From NCBI GenBank assembly GCA_933228675.1, contig OW121741.1, positions 17,185,771-17,249,770 on the forward strand: DNA of 64,000 bases, given 5' to 3'. Of the stretch, positions 48,061-61,190 are shown in pieces. The stretch is from Stomorhina lunata (lineage: Eukaryota > Arthropoda > Insecta > Diptera > Rhiniidae). The position numbers and the translations under genes were made by a program. The first letter of the stretch is position 1, and every line of letters starts with the position of its first letter. A model generated the notes under the pieces. It worked only from the letters and a program-made list of their open reading frames with translations, was not told where the DNA came from and ran no database searches.

Positions 48061-50036
48061 ATAATTCGTCTTTAGATATAGTCAATATTGGAGCCTTTAG
48101 CTTAATCAATTGTCCTCAATCGTAGATCTTTAAATATACTCAATCGTGGTCTAATATAGACCCAGTCGTTGGTCCTTATATAGACTCAATAGTGGTCTTA
48201 TATAGACCCAATCGTAGATCTTTATATGGACTTAACCGTGATCTTATATAGACCCAATCGTTGATCCATATATAGACTCAATAGTGGTCTTATATGGACC
48301 CAATCGTAGATACTTATATAGACTCAATAGCGGTCTTATATAGACCAAATCGTAGATCCTTATATTAACTCAATAGTGGTCTAATAAACACTCAATCCTA
48401 GATCCTTATATATACTCAATCGTGGTCTTATATAGACCGAATCGTAGATCCTTATATAGGTAAAATAGTGGTCTTACATAGACCTAATCGTAAATCCTTA
48501 TATAAACTCAATCGAGGTCTTATATAGACCCAATCGTCGACCCTTGTATAGACTCAATAGTGGTCTTATATAGATCAAATCGTAGATCCTTATTTAGACT
48601 CCATCGTAGTCTAATATAGACACAATCGTAGATCTTTATATAGCCTCAATCGTGGTCTTATATAGACCCAATTGAACAACCTTATATAGACTTACTAGTG
48701 GTCTTATAAAGATTCAATCGTAGATCCTTATATAGACTTAATCGTAGATCCTTATATAGACTTAATCGTAGATCCTTATATAGACTCAACAGTGGTCTTA
48801 TATAGACCCAATCGTAGATCCTTATATAAACTCAATCGTGGTCTTATATAAACCCAATCGTAGATAATTATATAGCCTCAATCGTGGTCTTATATAGACC
48901 CAATCGTAGATACTTATATAGACTCAATCGTGGTCAAATATAGACCCAATTGTAGATCCTTATATAGGCTAAATTGTGGTCTTATATAGATCAAATCGTA
49001 GATCCTTATATACTCAATCGTGGTCTTATATAGACCCAATCGTACATCCTTATATAGACTTACTAGTGGTCTTATAAAGACCCAATCGTAGATCGTTATA
49101 TAGACTCAATTGTAGATCCTTATATAGACTCAACAGTGGTCTTTTGTAGACCCAACGTAGATCCTTATATAGACTCAATCGTAGATCCTTATATAGACTC
49201 AACAGTGGTCTTTTGTAAAACCCAACGTAGATCCTTATATAGACTCAATCGTGGTCTTATATAAACCCAATCGTCGATCATTATGTAGCCTCAATCGTGG
49301 TCTTATATAGACCCAGCCGTAGATACTTATATAGACTAAATCGTGGTTCAATCGTAGATCCTTATATAGCCTCAATCGTAGATTCTTATATAGACTCAAT
49401 CGTGGTCTTATATAGACCCAATCGTAGATACTTATATAGAATCAATCGTGGTCTTATATAGACCCAATCGTAGATACTTATATATACTCAATCGTAGTCT
49501 AATAAAGACCCAATTGTAGATCCATATAGATCAATTGTGGCCTTATATAGACCAAATCGTAGGTTTTTATATAGACTAAATATTGGTCTTATATAGACCC
49601 AATCGCAGATCCTTATATAGAAAAAATTGTGGCCTTACATAGATCCAATTATGGCCTTATATTGACCCAATCGTAGATCCCTATATACCTCAATCTTGGT
49701 CTTATATAGAACCAATCGTAGATCCTTATATAGACCCAATCGTAGATCCTTATATAGACAAAATCGTTGCCTTATATAGACCCAATCGTAGCCTTATATA
49801 AACCCAATTGTAGATCCTTATATAGACTCAATTGTGGTCTTATATACCTTAATCGTAGATCCTTATATAGACTCAATAGTGGTCTTATATAGACATAATC
49901 GTAGATCCTTATATAGACTCAATCGTGTTCTTATATAGACCTATTCGTAGATCCTTATATAGACTCAATATAGAAAAATCGTAAATCATTATATAGACTC
50001 AATCGTGGTATTATATATACCTAATCGCAGATCCTT
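48061..50036 (+). repeat. Dimeric satellite of about 46 bp (two 22-24-bp monomers)
   Basis: Alternating monomers CAATCGTAGATCCTTATATA-GACT and CAATCGTGGTCTTATATA-GACC repeat about forty times. Both share CAATCGT and CTTATATAGAC, so the dimer arose by duplication and divergence of one ancestral monomer. Point changes are common and in places one monomer type occurs twice in a row (48720-48790, 49090-49200), showing exchange out of register. A decayed trace continues near 51300-51400. All frames contain stops. Confidence 0.95.
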
Positions 50037-52177
50037 TATTCTTAACAGAATTTGAAAAAAATTTGACACAAGTCTATTAGTTTATCTTAAAAAGATCTCA
50101 AAAAGTTTAGATTGAAATCCGTCTACTTCTTGGGGTACCTGCTTTGGACGCCCATTTTTCACTTAGTTTTATTCTCACTATAAGCCGCAATACTCAATAG
50201 AATTTGATAAAATTTGGCACACATCTATTGGTTGACCCAAAAAAGACCTCTACTAATTTTGGTTGAAATCCGTTGACTCCTACGGGACTCACACTTCAAT
50301 TCAATTTGATTAAAAAGTTACGCCTAAACAACTGCAACACTTTTTGTTAAAATTATGCGTAACAATTTATGTGACTTTTTTCAGAAAATTTTGAACTTTG
50401 TTCTACGATCGGTAAATTTCGGTGAATTTTTTTCGCTCAATCTAAAGAAGACCTTTTTGCTTTTCACATGGTTATAATGGCGGCACCAAGCGAAACCGAG
50501 AAAACTTGGTTTTTGTTCAAAGAAAAACGAAAACACTGAATTTTGTAGAGCTTGTTTTATTTCATGATATATCCTTAACTATATACGAAATTAAGTTATT
50601 TTTGTCTGCAGACTAAAACCAAGGTTCTGTAACTTAATTAGACCGGCATCAAGATTAAAGCTGTAAAACCGTATGCGATGCATGAGTTACAGAGTTTGAT
50701 GAAAAATTGCATCACTATTTGTTTTATAACATTAAGCACGACCTCAGGGCACCTCAGACTCATAAATTTCTTACAACGATATATAATTGTCATCTTCTAA
50801 CCGATTTGAAGAATCATACTATAAAATAAATACGAAGGTCAAGATCTACAAAAATAGTTACAAGAAGCATATCCTATCTCTTGTGGTTTTAAAGATATTA
50901 GACTTCAATAATTAAAATTTTCAATTTTTGTTGCATTTGGGACATCCTAACAAAAATACGGAAAATACGTTAATAAAAATAGGGGCACAACTAAGAATAA
51001 CAAAATATTATATTGTCATCCAAGGTTAGCTTGCGGTTAAGAGATATTGGGTAAAATGGGTTAGCACATTAGAAACGGAATTACAGTTCAAAAATTGAAA
51101 TTCAAGCTTAAATTTTTTTTCAACCGCTATACAGTTCTTAGCAAAGTCTAAACTCTATTAAAGCTTAAAATGTACTCTATTGACTCACAAAAGAACGACT
51201 ACAAAATCTTCATTAGCTTGAAAGTTATAGAGTTTTGGCCAATGAAAACCGATTCTGAACCACTGTGGCTCGTAGGATTCTTTATGTCTTCAACCATAAG
51301 TTCTTATATTGATTCAATTCTCAATACAAGTTCATAAAAAGACCATATGGTAACCCCTTATATAGATAAATCTGTACATTCTTATTAAAAATCAGTCATA
51401 GGTCGTTGTATTTAAAATATTTGTTGGTTTATTTAAAATTTACTTTAAAACTACAGCAACATTTTTTTTTTTCATTTATCCACCATAATTTATTTTTCAT
51501 TGATAGATACATATTTATTTAATTATTAAAATGCAGCCTGACAAATTTGTAACATATAAATGAATAATAAAATAATTTGTATGTAAAAATTAAAATCTGT
51601 TTGGACAAAAATTTCATTGTAAAAATATCCCGAAATTAAAATGAAATATTCATTTGAAAACAAAATATATATAAAAATAACACAAAAAATTTAAACAAAA
51701 AGCAGCAACTTTTTCAAAAACTGTGTATATTCAAAAAACCGCAACAAATTTACATACCAGTTTTTTTATCGAACAAAAAAGTTGAAATACTAAATAACGA
51801 TTACGACCATTCCATTTAATTAACCCATTTTCCCTAACTACAATCAGTGATTTCCCCTCAAAAAAAAAATCACTGTCATTTTATTTCAATTTTGTTTTCA
51901 ATTTATTCCTGTCAATTTTTCTGTTTACCCTAGAATAAATTTCTGTTCAAAAACAAGGCAAACTTTACGCAAATGGAATTTTTTGTTGCTCCTTTTGTGG
52001 GAAAATAATAAATTGTTTCAAATGTTTGACTCTTGCTATCTTTGATGTTTTGTTCTTTATAAAAAAAACAATACTAGAACAATAAAATATTGCCATGGAA
52101 TATAATGTACAGCCCAAAAGAGGGGTCACTAATGAAAACATACACCCTAAAATAGTATAAACTATAACTTGACAAAG
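50037..52177. other. Intron sequence with a degenerate duplicated segment
   Basis: Two diverged copies of a segment of about 100 bp, starting ACAGAATTTGA near 50046 and ATAGAATTTGATAAAATTTG near 50198 and each ending in a version of TTGAAATCCGT, lie about 150 bp apart. The rest holds phrases that look like dispersed repeat but no family that I can name. The minus-strand frame at 51965-52186 has no recognisable domain. A CTATAACTTGAC segment at 52162 leads into the 11-bp satellite. Confidence 0.45.
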
Positions 52178-55100
52178 GCTAGTCATAGTCTAGTCATAGT
52201 CTAGTCATAGTCTAGTCATAGTCTAGTCATAGTCTAGTCATAGTCTAGTCATAGTCTAGTCATAGTCTAGTCATAGTCTAGTCATAGTCTAGTCATAGTC
52301 TAGTCATAGTCTAGTCATAGTCTAGTCATAGTCTAGTCATAGTCTAGTCATAGTCTAGTCATAGTCTAGTCATAGTCTAGTCATAGTCTAGTCATAGTCT
52401 AGTCATAGTCTAGTCATAGTCTAGTCATAGTCTAGTCATAGTCTAGTCATAGTCTAGTCATAGTCTAGTCATAGTCTAGTCATAGTCTAGTCATAGTCTA
52501 GTCATAGTCTAGTCATAGTCTAGTCATAGTCTAGTCATAGTCTAGTCATAGTCTAGTCATAGTCTAGTCATAGTCTAGTCATAGTCTAGTCATAGTCTAG
52601 TCATAGTCTAGTCATAGTCTAGTCATAGTCTAGTCATAGTCTAGTCATAGTCTAGTCATAGTCTAGTCATAGTCTAGTCATAGTCTAGTCATAGTCTAGT
52701 CATAGTCTAGTCATAGTCTAGTCATAGTCTAGTCATAGTCTAGTCATAGTCTAGTCATAGTCTAGTCATAGTCTAGTCATAGTCTAGTCATAGTCTAGTC
52801 ATAGTCTAGTCATAGTCTAGTCATAGTCTAGTCATAGTCTAGTCATAGTCTAGTCATAGTCTAGTCATAGTCTAGTCATAGTCTAGTCATAGTCTAGTCA
52901 TAGTCTAGTCATAGTCTAGTCATAGTCTAGTCATAGTCTAGTCATAGTCTAGTCATAGTCTAGTCATAGTCTAGTCATAGTCTAGTCATAGTCTAGTCAT
53001 AGTCTAGTCATAGTCTAGTCATAGTCTAGTCATAGTCTAGTCATAGTCTAGTCATAGTCTAGTCATAGTCTAGTCATAGTCTAGTCATAGTCTAGTCATA
53101 GTCTAGTCATAGTCTAGTCATAGTCTAGTCATAGTCTAGTCATAGTCTAGTCATAGTCTAGTCATAGTCTAGTCATAGTCTAGTCATAGTCTAGTCATAG
53201 TCTAGTCATAGTCTAGTCATAGTCTAGTCATAGTCTAGTCATAGTCTAGTCATAGTCTAGTCATAGTCTAGTCATAGTCTAGTCATAGTCTAGTCATAGT
53301 CTAGTCATAGTCTAGTCATAGTCTAGTCATAGTCTAGTCATAGTCTAGTCATAGTCTAGTCATAGTCTAGTCATAGTCTAGTCATAGTCTAGTCATAGTC
53401 TAGTCATAGTCTAGTCATAGTCTAGTCATAGTCTAGTCATAGTCTAGTCATAGTCTAGTCATAGTCTAGTCATAGTCTAGTCATAGTCTAGTCATAGTCT
53501 AGTCATAGTCTAGTCATAGTCTAGTCATAGTCTAGTCATAGTCTAGTCATAGTCTAGTCATAGTCTAGTCATAGTCTAGTCATAGTCTAGTCATAGTCTA
53601 GTCATAGTCTAGTCATAGTCTAGTCATAGTCTAGTCATAGTCTAGTCATAGTCTAGTCATAGTCTAGTCATAGTCTAGTCATAGTCTAGTCATAGTCTAG
53701 TCATAGTCTAGTCATAGTCTAGTCATAGTCTAGTCATAGTCTAGTCATAGTCTAGTCATAGTCTAGTCATAGTCTAGTCATAGTCTAGTCATAGTCTAGT
53801 CATAGTCTAGTCATAGTCTAGTCATAGTCTAGTCATAGTCTAGTCATAGTCTAGTCATAGTCTAGTCATAGTCTAGTCATAGTCTAGTCATAGTCTAGTC
53901 ATAGTCTAGTCATAGTCTAGTCATAGTCTAGTCATAGTCTAGTCATAGTCTAGTCATAGTCTAGTCATAGTCTAGTCATAGTCTAGTCATAGTCTAGTCA
54001 TAGTCTAGTCATAGTCTAGTCATAGTCTAGTCATAGTCTAGTCATAGTCTAGTCATAGTCTAGTCATAGTCTAGTCATAGTCTAGTCATAGTCTAGTCAT
54101 AGTCTAGTCATAGTCTAGTCATAGTCTAGTCATAGTCTAGTCATAGTCTAGTCATAGTCTAGTCATAGTCTAGTCATAGTCTAGTCATAGTCTAGTCATA
54201 GTCTAGTCATAGTCTAGTCATAGTCTAGTCATAGTCTAGTCATAGTCTAGTCATAGTCTAGTCATAGTCTAGTCATAGTCTAGTCATAGTCTAGTCATAG
54301 TCTAGTCATAGTCTAGTCATAGTCTAGTCATAGTCTAGTCATAGTCTAGTCATAGTCTAGTCATAGTCTAGTCATAGTCTAGTCATAGTCTAGTCATAGT
54401 CTAGTCATAGTCTAGTCATAGTCTAGTCATAGTCTAGTCATAGTCTAGTCATAGTCTAGTCATAGTCTAGTCATAGTCTAGTCATAGTCTAGTCATAGTC
54501 TAGTCATAGTCTAGTCATAGTCTAGTCATAGTCTAGTCATAGTCTAGTCATAGTCTAGTCATAGTCTAGTCATAGTCTAGTCATAGTCTAGTCATAGTCT
54601 AGTCATAGTCTAGTCATAGTCTAGTCATAGTCTAGTCATAGTCTAGTCATAGTCTAGTCATAGTCTAGTCATAGTCTAGTCATAGTCTAGTCATAGTCTA
54701 GTCATAGTCTAGTCATAGTCTAGTCATAGTCTAGTCATAGTCTAGTCATAGTCTAGTCATAGTCTAGTCATAGTCTAGTCATAGTCTAGTCATAGTCTAG
54801 TCATAGTCTAGTCATAGTCTAGTCATAGTCTAGTCATAGTCTAGTCATAGTCTAGTCATAGTCTAGTCATAGTCTAGTCATAGTCTAGTCATAGTCTAGT
54901 CATAGTCTAGTCATAGTCTAGTCATAGTCTAGTCATAGTCTAGTCATAGTCTAGTCATAGTCTAGTCATAGTCTAGTCATAGTCTAGTCATAGTCTAGTC
55001 ATAGTCTAGTCATAGTCTAGTCATAGTCTAGTCATAGTCTAGTCATAGTCTAGTCATAGTCTAGTCATAGTCTAGTCATAGTCTAGTCATAGTCTAGTCA

Positions 55101-56168
55101 TAGTCTAGTCATAGTCTAGTCATAGTCTAGTCATAGTCTAGTCATAGTCTAGTCATAGTCTAGTCATAGTCTAGTCATAGTCTAGTCATAGTCTAGTCAT
55201 AGTCTAGTCATAGTCTAGTCATAGTCTAGTCATAGTCTAGTCATAGTCTAGTCATAGTCTAGTCATAGTCTAGTCATAGTCTAGTCATAGTCTAGTCATA
55301 GTCTAGTCATAGTCTAGTCATAGTCTAGTCATAGTCTAGTCATAGTCTAGTCATAGTCTAGTCATAGTCTAGTCATAGTCTAGTCATAGTCTAGTCATAG
55401 TCTAGTCATAGTCTAGTCATAGTCTAGTCATAGTCTAGTCATAGTCTAGTCATAGTCTAGTCATAGTCTAGTCATAGTCTAGTCATAGTCTAGTCATAGT
55501 CTAGTCATAGTCTAGTCATAGTCTAGTCATAGTCTAGTCATAGTCTAGTCATAGTCTAGTCATAGTCTAGTCATAGTCTAGTCATAGTCTAGTCATAGTC
55601 TAGTCATAGTCTAGTCATAGTCTAGTCATAGTCTAGTCATAGTCTAGTCATAGTCTAGTCATAGTCTAGTCATAGTCTAGTCATAGTCTAGTCATAGTCT
55701 AGTCATAGTCTAGTCATAGTCTAGTCATAGTCTAGTCATAGTCTAGTCATAGTCTAGTCATAGTCTAGTCATAGTCTAGTCATAGTCTAGTCATAGTCTA
55801 GTCATAGTCTAGTCATAGTCTAGTCATAGTCTAGTCATAGTCTAGTCATAGTCTAGTCATAGTCTAGTCATAGTCTAGTCATAGTCTAGTCATAGTCTAG
55901 TCATAGTCTAGTCATAGTCTAGTCATAGTCTAGTCATAGTCTAGTCATAGTCTAGTCATAGTCTAGTCATAGTCTAGTCATAGTCTAGTCATAGTCTAGT
56001 CATAGTCTAGTCATAGTCTAGTCATAGTCTAGTCATAGTCTAGTCATAGTCTAGTCATAGTCTAGACATAGTCTAGTCATAGTCTAGTCATAGTCTAGTC
56101 ATAGTCTAGTCATAGTCTAGACATAGTCTAGTCATAGTCTAGTCATAGTCTAGTCATAGTCTAGTCAT
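52178..56168 (-). repeat. 11-bp satellite (GACTAGACTAT), inverted array
   Basis: About 4.0 kb, roughly 360 copies, reading ATAGTCTAGTC on the plus strand, the reverse complement of the array at 35562-40868. Near the right end two units carry the same T-to-A change (TCTAGACATAG, at 56066 and 56121), exactly 55 bp or five units apart, evidence of a local five-unit duplication. Otherwise I saw no variants. Located in the 18.5-kb intron upstream of the Ig2 exons. Confidence 0.99.
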
Positions 56169-57540
56169 GGACTTGTGATTATTAAAGTGATTTTTTTAGC
56201 TTTATTTAAGCCCTTTTTTGTGCCTCAAATCATTGGAGTTTAAATTTCTCGCCAAATCTATGCCAGAACATGTTTCGTATATATTTTTTCAATAATAGGC
56301 ATAAAATCTATTTTTTATTGTTTAACATGGACTAGGCCAGAAAAAAAGTAAATAATTCAATTTTGATGATGATGATGGCGTTGACGATGATGGTGTTATA
56401 GTATGAAACAAATTCAAGATAAAATATGGCCAAATATTTATTTTGCTCGTATCTGCCAGTATTTGTACAAACAAGATTCTACTCAGTTTAAATGTTGGTA
56501 TGTTTGTGCAGAGAAGTGTGAGCTAATATTTGTTGAAAAAATTAGCAAAAAAAAAATGGAAAAAATACTGCAAAATTTGTGTCAATTTTTTCTGGGATTT
56601 TCTTTATGCCACTACTACAATGTTTTGGCACAATAAATTTTTATGATGTTGATTTAGTAAATAAAAAAAATATGTATATAAACAGCAGTATAATAAAAAA
56701 TAAGTAACATATTTAATTTTAGAGTATTTAAGTAATAAATAATATACTTTGTGGAACTGGATATTAAAAGGGAGGACTCTGGGAAAAATTTTGATAGGGG
56801 TTTCAAAGTGTGTTTAAATTAAAGTTTTTTCAAGCGATAAGAGGTTACTACCCTTTATTTTTTAAAGCAAATAGAGTTAAGCCAGCCAGCTAGATCTAAA
56901 CCGGAAGTAATCAAGGATCAAAACCGGATGTTAGCTTGGAACTGAACCTGAAGTAGTTATGGATCTAAAAATTATTTTTAATTTAATTTCTTTTAAATTT
57001 TAGACGTTTTCTACAAATTTTTATACTTTGAATAGGTTTTGTTTAAATTTTGTATACATTGTAACATTTCCCTGAATTTCCCTTACATTGAATTTTTCTT
57101 CTTTTTTTTTTTTTTTGTTAACTGCCATTATTGCAGTAAATTTAAATATTTAACAACATAAAAGCAGTTGTACAAGTTATTATTTTTTCATGAAAAAACT
57201 GGAAAAATATACAATAAAAATTGCATGAGTGCGTAGTTTTTTTTCGCACTTTACCATGAATGCAACAACTATGACAAGTAGCGTGAAGAAAAACTGGGAA
57301 ATCTGTACAAAGTATGACCTTAAAAAAATAATGGAATATTTAAGGAAAAAAAAAGAAATGTTGCATTTCATATAAAATGTAAAATGCTTAAATTTAAACA
57401 GGGTTGACATAAATGAGAAATAGTTTTTGTTATAAATAAAAGAATGAGTTATAAATAAGAGAATGAGAAAATAAACTGAAAACAAGGGGAAAATGCAATT
57501 TGATAGAATGAATATATAATAAAAAGATTTTTGTGGTTTA
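56169..57540. other. Intron sequence, AT-rich
   Basis: Contains a GATGATGATGG run near 56364 and long A/T tracts. Frames at 56403-56636 and 57180-57485 are low-complexity without domains. Confidence 0.5.
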
Positions 57541-58440
57541 TAAAAAAATAAGTAAGAGTGTTATATTCGGCTTTGACGAATCTTATGTACCCAACATCAA
57601 GTTGTGTTTAGTTTAGAAGCATAATTCATATATCTATGAGGGTGCAGCTTATTTATTAAGTTTATAATTTAATTGCATTTAACTGGCCTTTGTGGCATTT
57701 AAGTAGTTTTCGAGAGTTGTTTTTATCTGAAAGCTATTGTCAAATATGAACCGATTAATATTAAATTTAATATACTGACCAATAGTTGCCTAAAACTTCT
57801 TTGTGCTAGATTAAGTCGTCATAGCTATTGCAGTTGGATTGAATTTATCAGCATTAATGTGACTCCGGGGGCGGTGTTATATGGGAGCTCTTACTAAATG
57901 TGAACTGAGTTCGCCCATTTGCAACACACAACTTTTTCAAGGCATCGAAAAATTTTGTCGCTCTAGCTCTTTTCGTTAAGGCGCTATCGTGTTTTTATAT
58001 GACGGACATAAACCCCGTTTTGTTTTTATATGTTTGTGTTTCCGTAAGTTTTTTATATGGAAGCTATGGTCAAATGGTAACCGATTGTGACAAAATTTTG
58101 CACATTGGCTCGCATTGACATAAGACTTCCTTGTGCTTAATTTAGTGGACATAGATATTACACTTTATCATTTATTGGCAATGGTGGAATTTAGGCTGTT
58201 TCCATGAGTGTTTTGTATGGGAGCTATGGTTGAATATCAACCGATATCGATGAAATTTTATGTACTTATATATTTATTATCATGGCTGCTATAATTTGGA
58301 ATTTTTTAGCAAATAAGCGATTGATCTACGCGAAGTTGTACGGGAGCTATGGTCAAATGTAAACCGATTTCGGCTAGCTCCAATACAAAAATTGTCCAGA
58401 AAATAAATAATATTTTTGCCAACGTTGAGTGACCCAAGTC
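57541..58440 (+). repeat. DINE-1/Helentron-like dispersed element (copy 4)
   Basis: Starts with a diverged terminal module (AAGTAAGAGTGTTATATTCGG near 57550) and carries GAGCTATGGTCAAATG-type phrases near 57730, 57885, 58060, 58220 and 58348. The interval 57660-57940 is collinear with 1290-1560, and 57950-58030 (CTTTTCGTTAAGGCGCTATC) matches 5330-5370 in inverted orientation. No coding frame. Confidence 0.72.
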
Positions 58441-58469
58441 CTTTCGTTCATAAAGACATACAGATTAAA

Positions 58470-58862
58470 TTTTAACTATGATAAATTTTTCTATAGAAAA
58501 TTGTATCTTTGATAAATTTTTCTTATAGAAATTTTGTTCTGTGACAAATTTTCCTATAGAAAATTTCATCTTTGATATATTTTTCAATTTAAAATTTTTC
58601 TTTGCTAAATTTTTCTATATAAAATTTTTTCTTTGATAAATTTTTCTATACAAAATTTTATCTTTGATAAATTTTTCTATAGAAAATTTTATCTTTGATA
58701 AATTTTTCTAAAGAAAATTTTATCATTGATCAATTTTTGTATAAAGAATTTTATATTGCTAAATTTTTCTATATAAAATTTTTTCTTTGATAAATTTTTC
58801 TATAGAAAACTTTATCTTTGATAAATTTTTCTATAGAAAATTTTATCTTTGATAAATTTAGC
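58470..58862 (+). repeat. 31-bp satellite family C
   Basis: About a dozen units of 31 bp made of TTTTTCTATAGAAAA followed by TTTTATCTTTGATAAA. It shares the TTTCTATAGAAA palindrome and the 31-bp length with family B but has a different second half. Confidence 0.9.
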
Positions 58863-59029
58863 ACTTTTGTCTTAGTCGCCAACAAAGCAACAACAAAAGT
58901 GTGGGAAATAAAGAAATGATAAAACTGAAAAATGTTTTTGTGTTTATGTTCGGATGATAATCTACGCTTTATGTTGATATTTATTGGACACAATAATAAT
59001 AATTCGTATTTATTCAGTCCCTCAAATTA

Positions 59030-59200
59030 AACATAATGTGAGGTTTTCGCTCTGTCTAGAATTAGGGATAATCGTCCAGATGAGATGGTCTAACCAACCA
59101 TCAAAACGCGTCGAGGAAAGGTTTCCCCACCAACATTTTTTGGTTCTATCAAAAAACTATTTATTACAATAATAAATAATTGTAATAAATTTGGATTCTT
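59030..59200 (+). repeat. Short dispersed element, copy 1
   Basis: CCATCAAAACGCGTC and the downstream TTTCCCCA..AACATTTTTT match 61385-61565 over about 150 bp with moderate divergence. It is bordered on both sides by family-C units, which suggests the 31-bp repeats and this module belong to one element. Nature unknown to me; no protein signal. Confidence 0.6.
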
Positions 59201-59224
59201 AGTGCAATACACTACAGTAAAACT

Positions 59225-59345
59225 TTTTAATTGATAAATTTCTTTAACAAAAAATTTATATTTGAAAAATTTTCCGATAGAAAATATATTTTCGATAAAT
59301 GTTTCTATAGAAAATTAATTCTAAGAAAAATTTTTCTATAGAACA
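59225..59345 (+). repeat. Family-C 31-bp units, short degenerate block
   Basis: Three to four units of the TTTCTATAGAAAATT type, directly abutting the GACA microsatellite. Confidence 0.7.
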
Positions 59346-59590
<245 letters not shown>

Positions 59591-59765
59591 ATTCAATCGT
59601 CTTAGAATTACATAAGGATTCAAAATATACTTCAGACAGACAGAAGGATATCTCTCAGTCGTCTTAGAACTTTATAAGGATTCGAAATATACTTTAGTTT
59701 TAGTTTCTGTGGCACTATTAAGAAAATTACAAACGGAATGACAATCTCAATATACCCCTCATTTT
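59591..59765 (-). repeat. Two tandem mini-me-like cores
   Basis: CATAAGGATTCAAAATATAC at 59612 and TATAAGGATTCGAAATATAC at 59672 are two copies of the same core, each preceded by a GACAGACA tract: enormous for the first, about three units for the second. The end AATGACAATCTCAATATACC at 59738 matches 4790-4806 in inverted orientation, where the same core sits next to a LINE end. Confidence 0.75.
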
Positions 59766-60018
59766 TTTTTTTATCAAAATATATATAACAAATAAATATT
59801 TTATGAAAATTTAAGCAATTTGGGTGAAATAATATAACATTTATGTCAGTTTACAAGAAGAGAATAAATTTTATATAATAATAATATTATGAAAATAAGA
59901 TTTCATTAAAATGGGTATAAGTTTTACTTATGTTTGTATGTTATTCTTAAATTTGTTTCGAAATTTAAATTTTTTAAGTCCCTTAATCTTTTTAGTTAAA
60001 ATTAATTTATCAACTTAC

Positions 60019-60226
60019 CCACAACATCCAAATAGCCAACTTGACTTTTCATGGGATCCGTATTTATTTGACACATATACCAGCCCTTATCCGATTCCTT
60101 AACATCTCGTATTCTCAGAATCCAAGCACGTTTTTCGGCATGAGTTATGCTCATGCGATGATTTTTGGTGATAACATGATTTTGTATGGTTAGAATTGTT
60201 TGGGTATCGACACGTAGCCACGCAAT
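60019..60226 (-). CDS. DIP: DIP-family receptor, Ig1 second-half exon (first exon of the gene in this window)
   Basis: A 208-nt exon with acceptor CTTTTCTTTTAG and donor GTAAGTTG encodes residues 1-69 of the visible part. It starts in phase 0 with IAWLRVDTQTILTIQNHV and continues ITKNHRMSITHAEKRAW, ILRIRDVKESDKGWYMC and QINTDPMKSQVGYLDVV. WLRVDTQ, the SDKGWYMCQINTDPMKSQ signature and the GYLDVVVPP join to Ig2 identify the DIP/lachesin-type branch of the insect Ig superfamily. Family symbol only: the tail suggests the subgroup that includes DIP-eta and DIP-theta, but I cannot decide the member. Ig1 is the domain through which DIPs bind Dprs to specify synaptic partners in Drosophila. The B-strand Cys, the start codon and signal peptide must lie upstream, beyond 64000; I found no convincing earlier exon between 60227 and 64000. 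Confidence 0.97.
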
Positions 60227-61190
60227 CTAAAAGAAAAGCAAAAAAAAAACACAGAAGTCTATAAGAAAACGGAAACAATAAAAAAAGGAAACGGAAACCA
60301 ACAATAAAATAAATAACACAAACAGTTTCAAATCTAACGGAAACATAATTTAAAGTTGGAACACACACACACACATATACTACAAAAACCTTTATATCTT
60401 CTAGGTCTCACTATGTTTTTCTGCTACCCTTTATACAGTTACCCCTAACATTCTTAGCAACAGAAATCTTTGTCCTCAATAAACGTTTGGATTTTTTTTT
60501 TAAAGATTAATGTTTTGTTGTCCTCAAAGTATCTAAGTATTAACATAAATAACAATTTGTTTAGCAAAAGGATTTATCTTCAAGTAAAAAAAAACAAAAA
60601 AAAAATACTTATTTATAATACACCCAAATTCAAAACAAACTGTTAACAATACAATAACATCCTTCAGGATCAACATACTCCTCCATATCATTGAATCCTT
60701 TTTTATGGTTTTTGTGTTTAAATCATTTTCTTTTTCCTTTAGCCCTTTTTTACTACTTCTCGCCAAAAAAAAAGACATTCAATAAATAGATGTAAAATCA
60801 CGTCTTCTAGATAATATTTTTTACGCCTTATTTATGTAGACAAACATTTTAAGAAGTAATTTTGTGGGTTTATTTTTGAGTAGTTGATATTTTTTGATGG
60901 TCTTAAGAAAAGGGTTGTAAACTATTAGTTTGTTTTGAACTCTTATCGGTTTAACAGGATATTGAAACAAATTGAAATCATCATTCAATTAAGACATAAG
61001 ACATAAACATATAGATAACATTTAAGGGATTCCCAAACAAAACTTAAATTATTTCGACTGATCTCGGCACAACAGCATAGAATATTATATGCTGTTCTAT
61101 GAGTCTACTTCTCCATATAAGACTTGGAATATTACATACATATACTGTTTTTTTTAGGCCGAAACCCTGGCCTTTATTATTCTACCTTTA
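60227..61190. other. Intron sequence upstream of the Ig1 exon
   Basis: AT-rich, with a short ACACAC run at 60361. The minus-strand frames at 60099-60374 and 60533-60778 are exon read-through or low-complexity. No further exon with Ig-like sequence seen. Confidence 0.5.
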
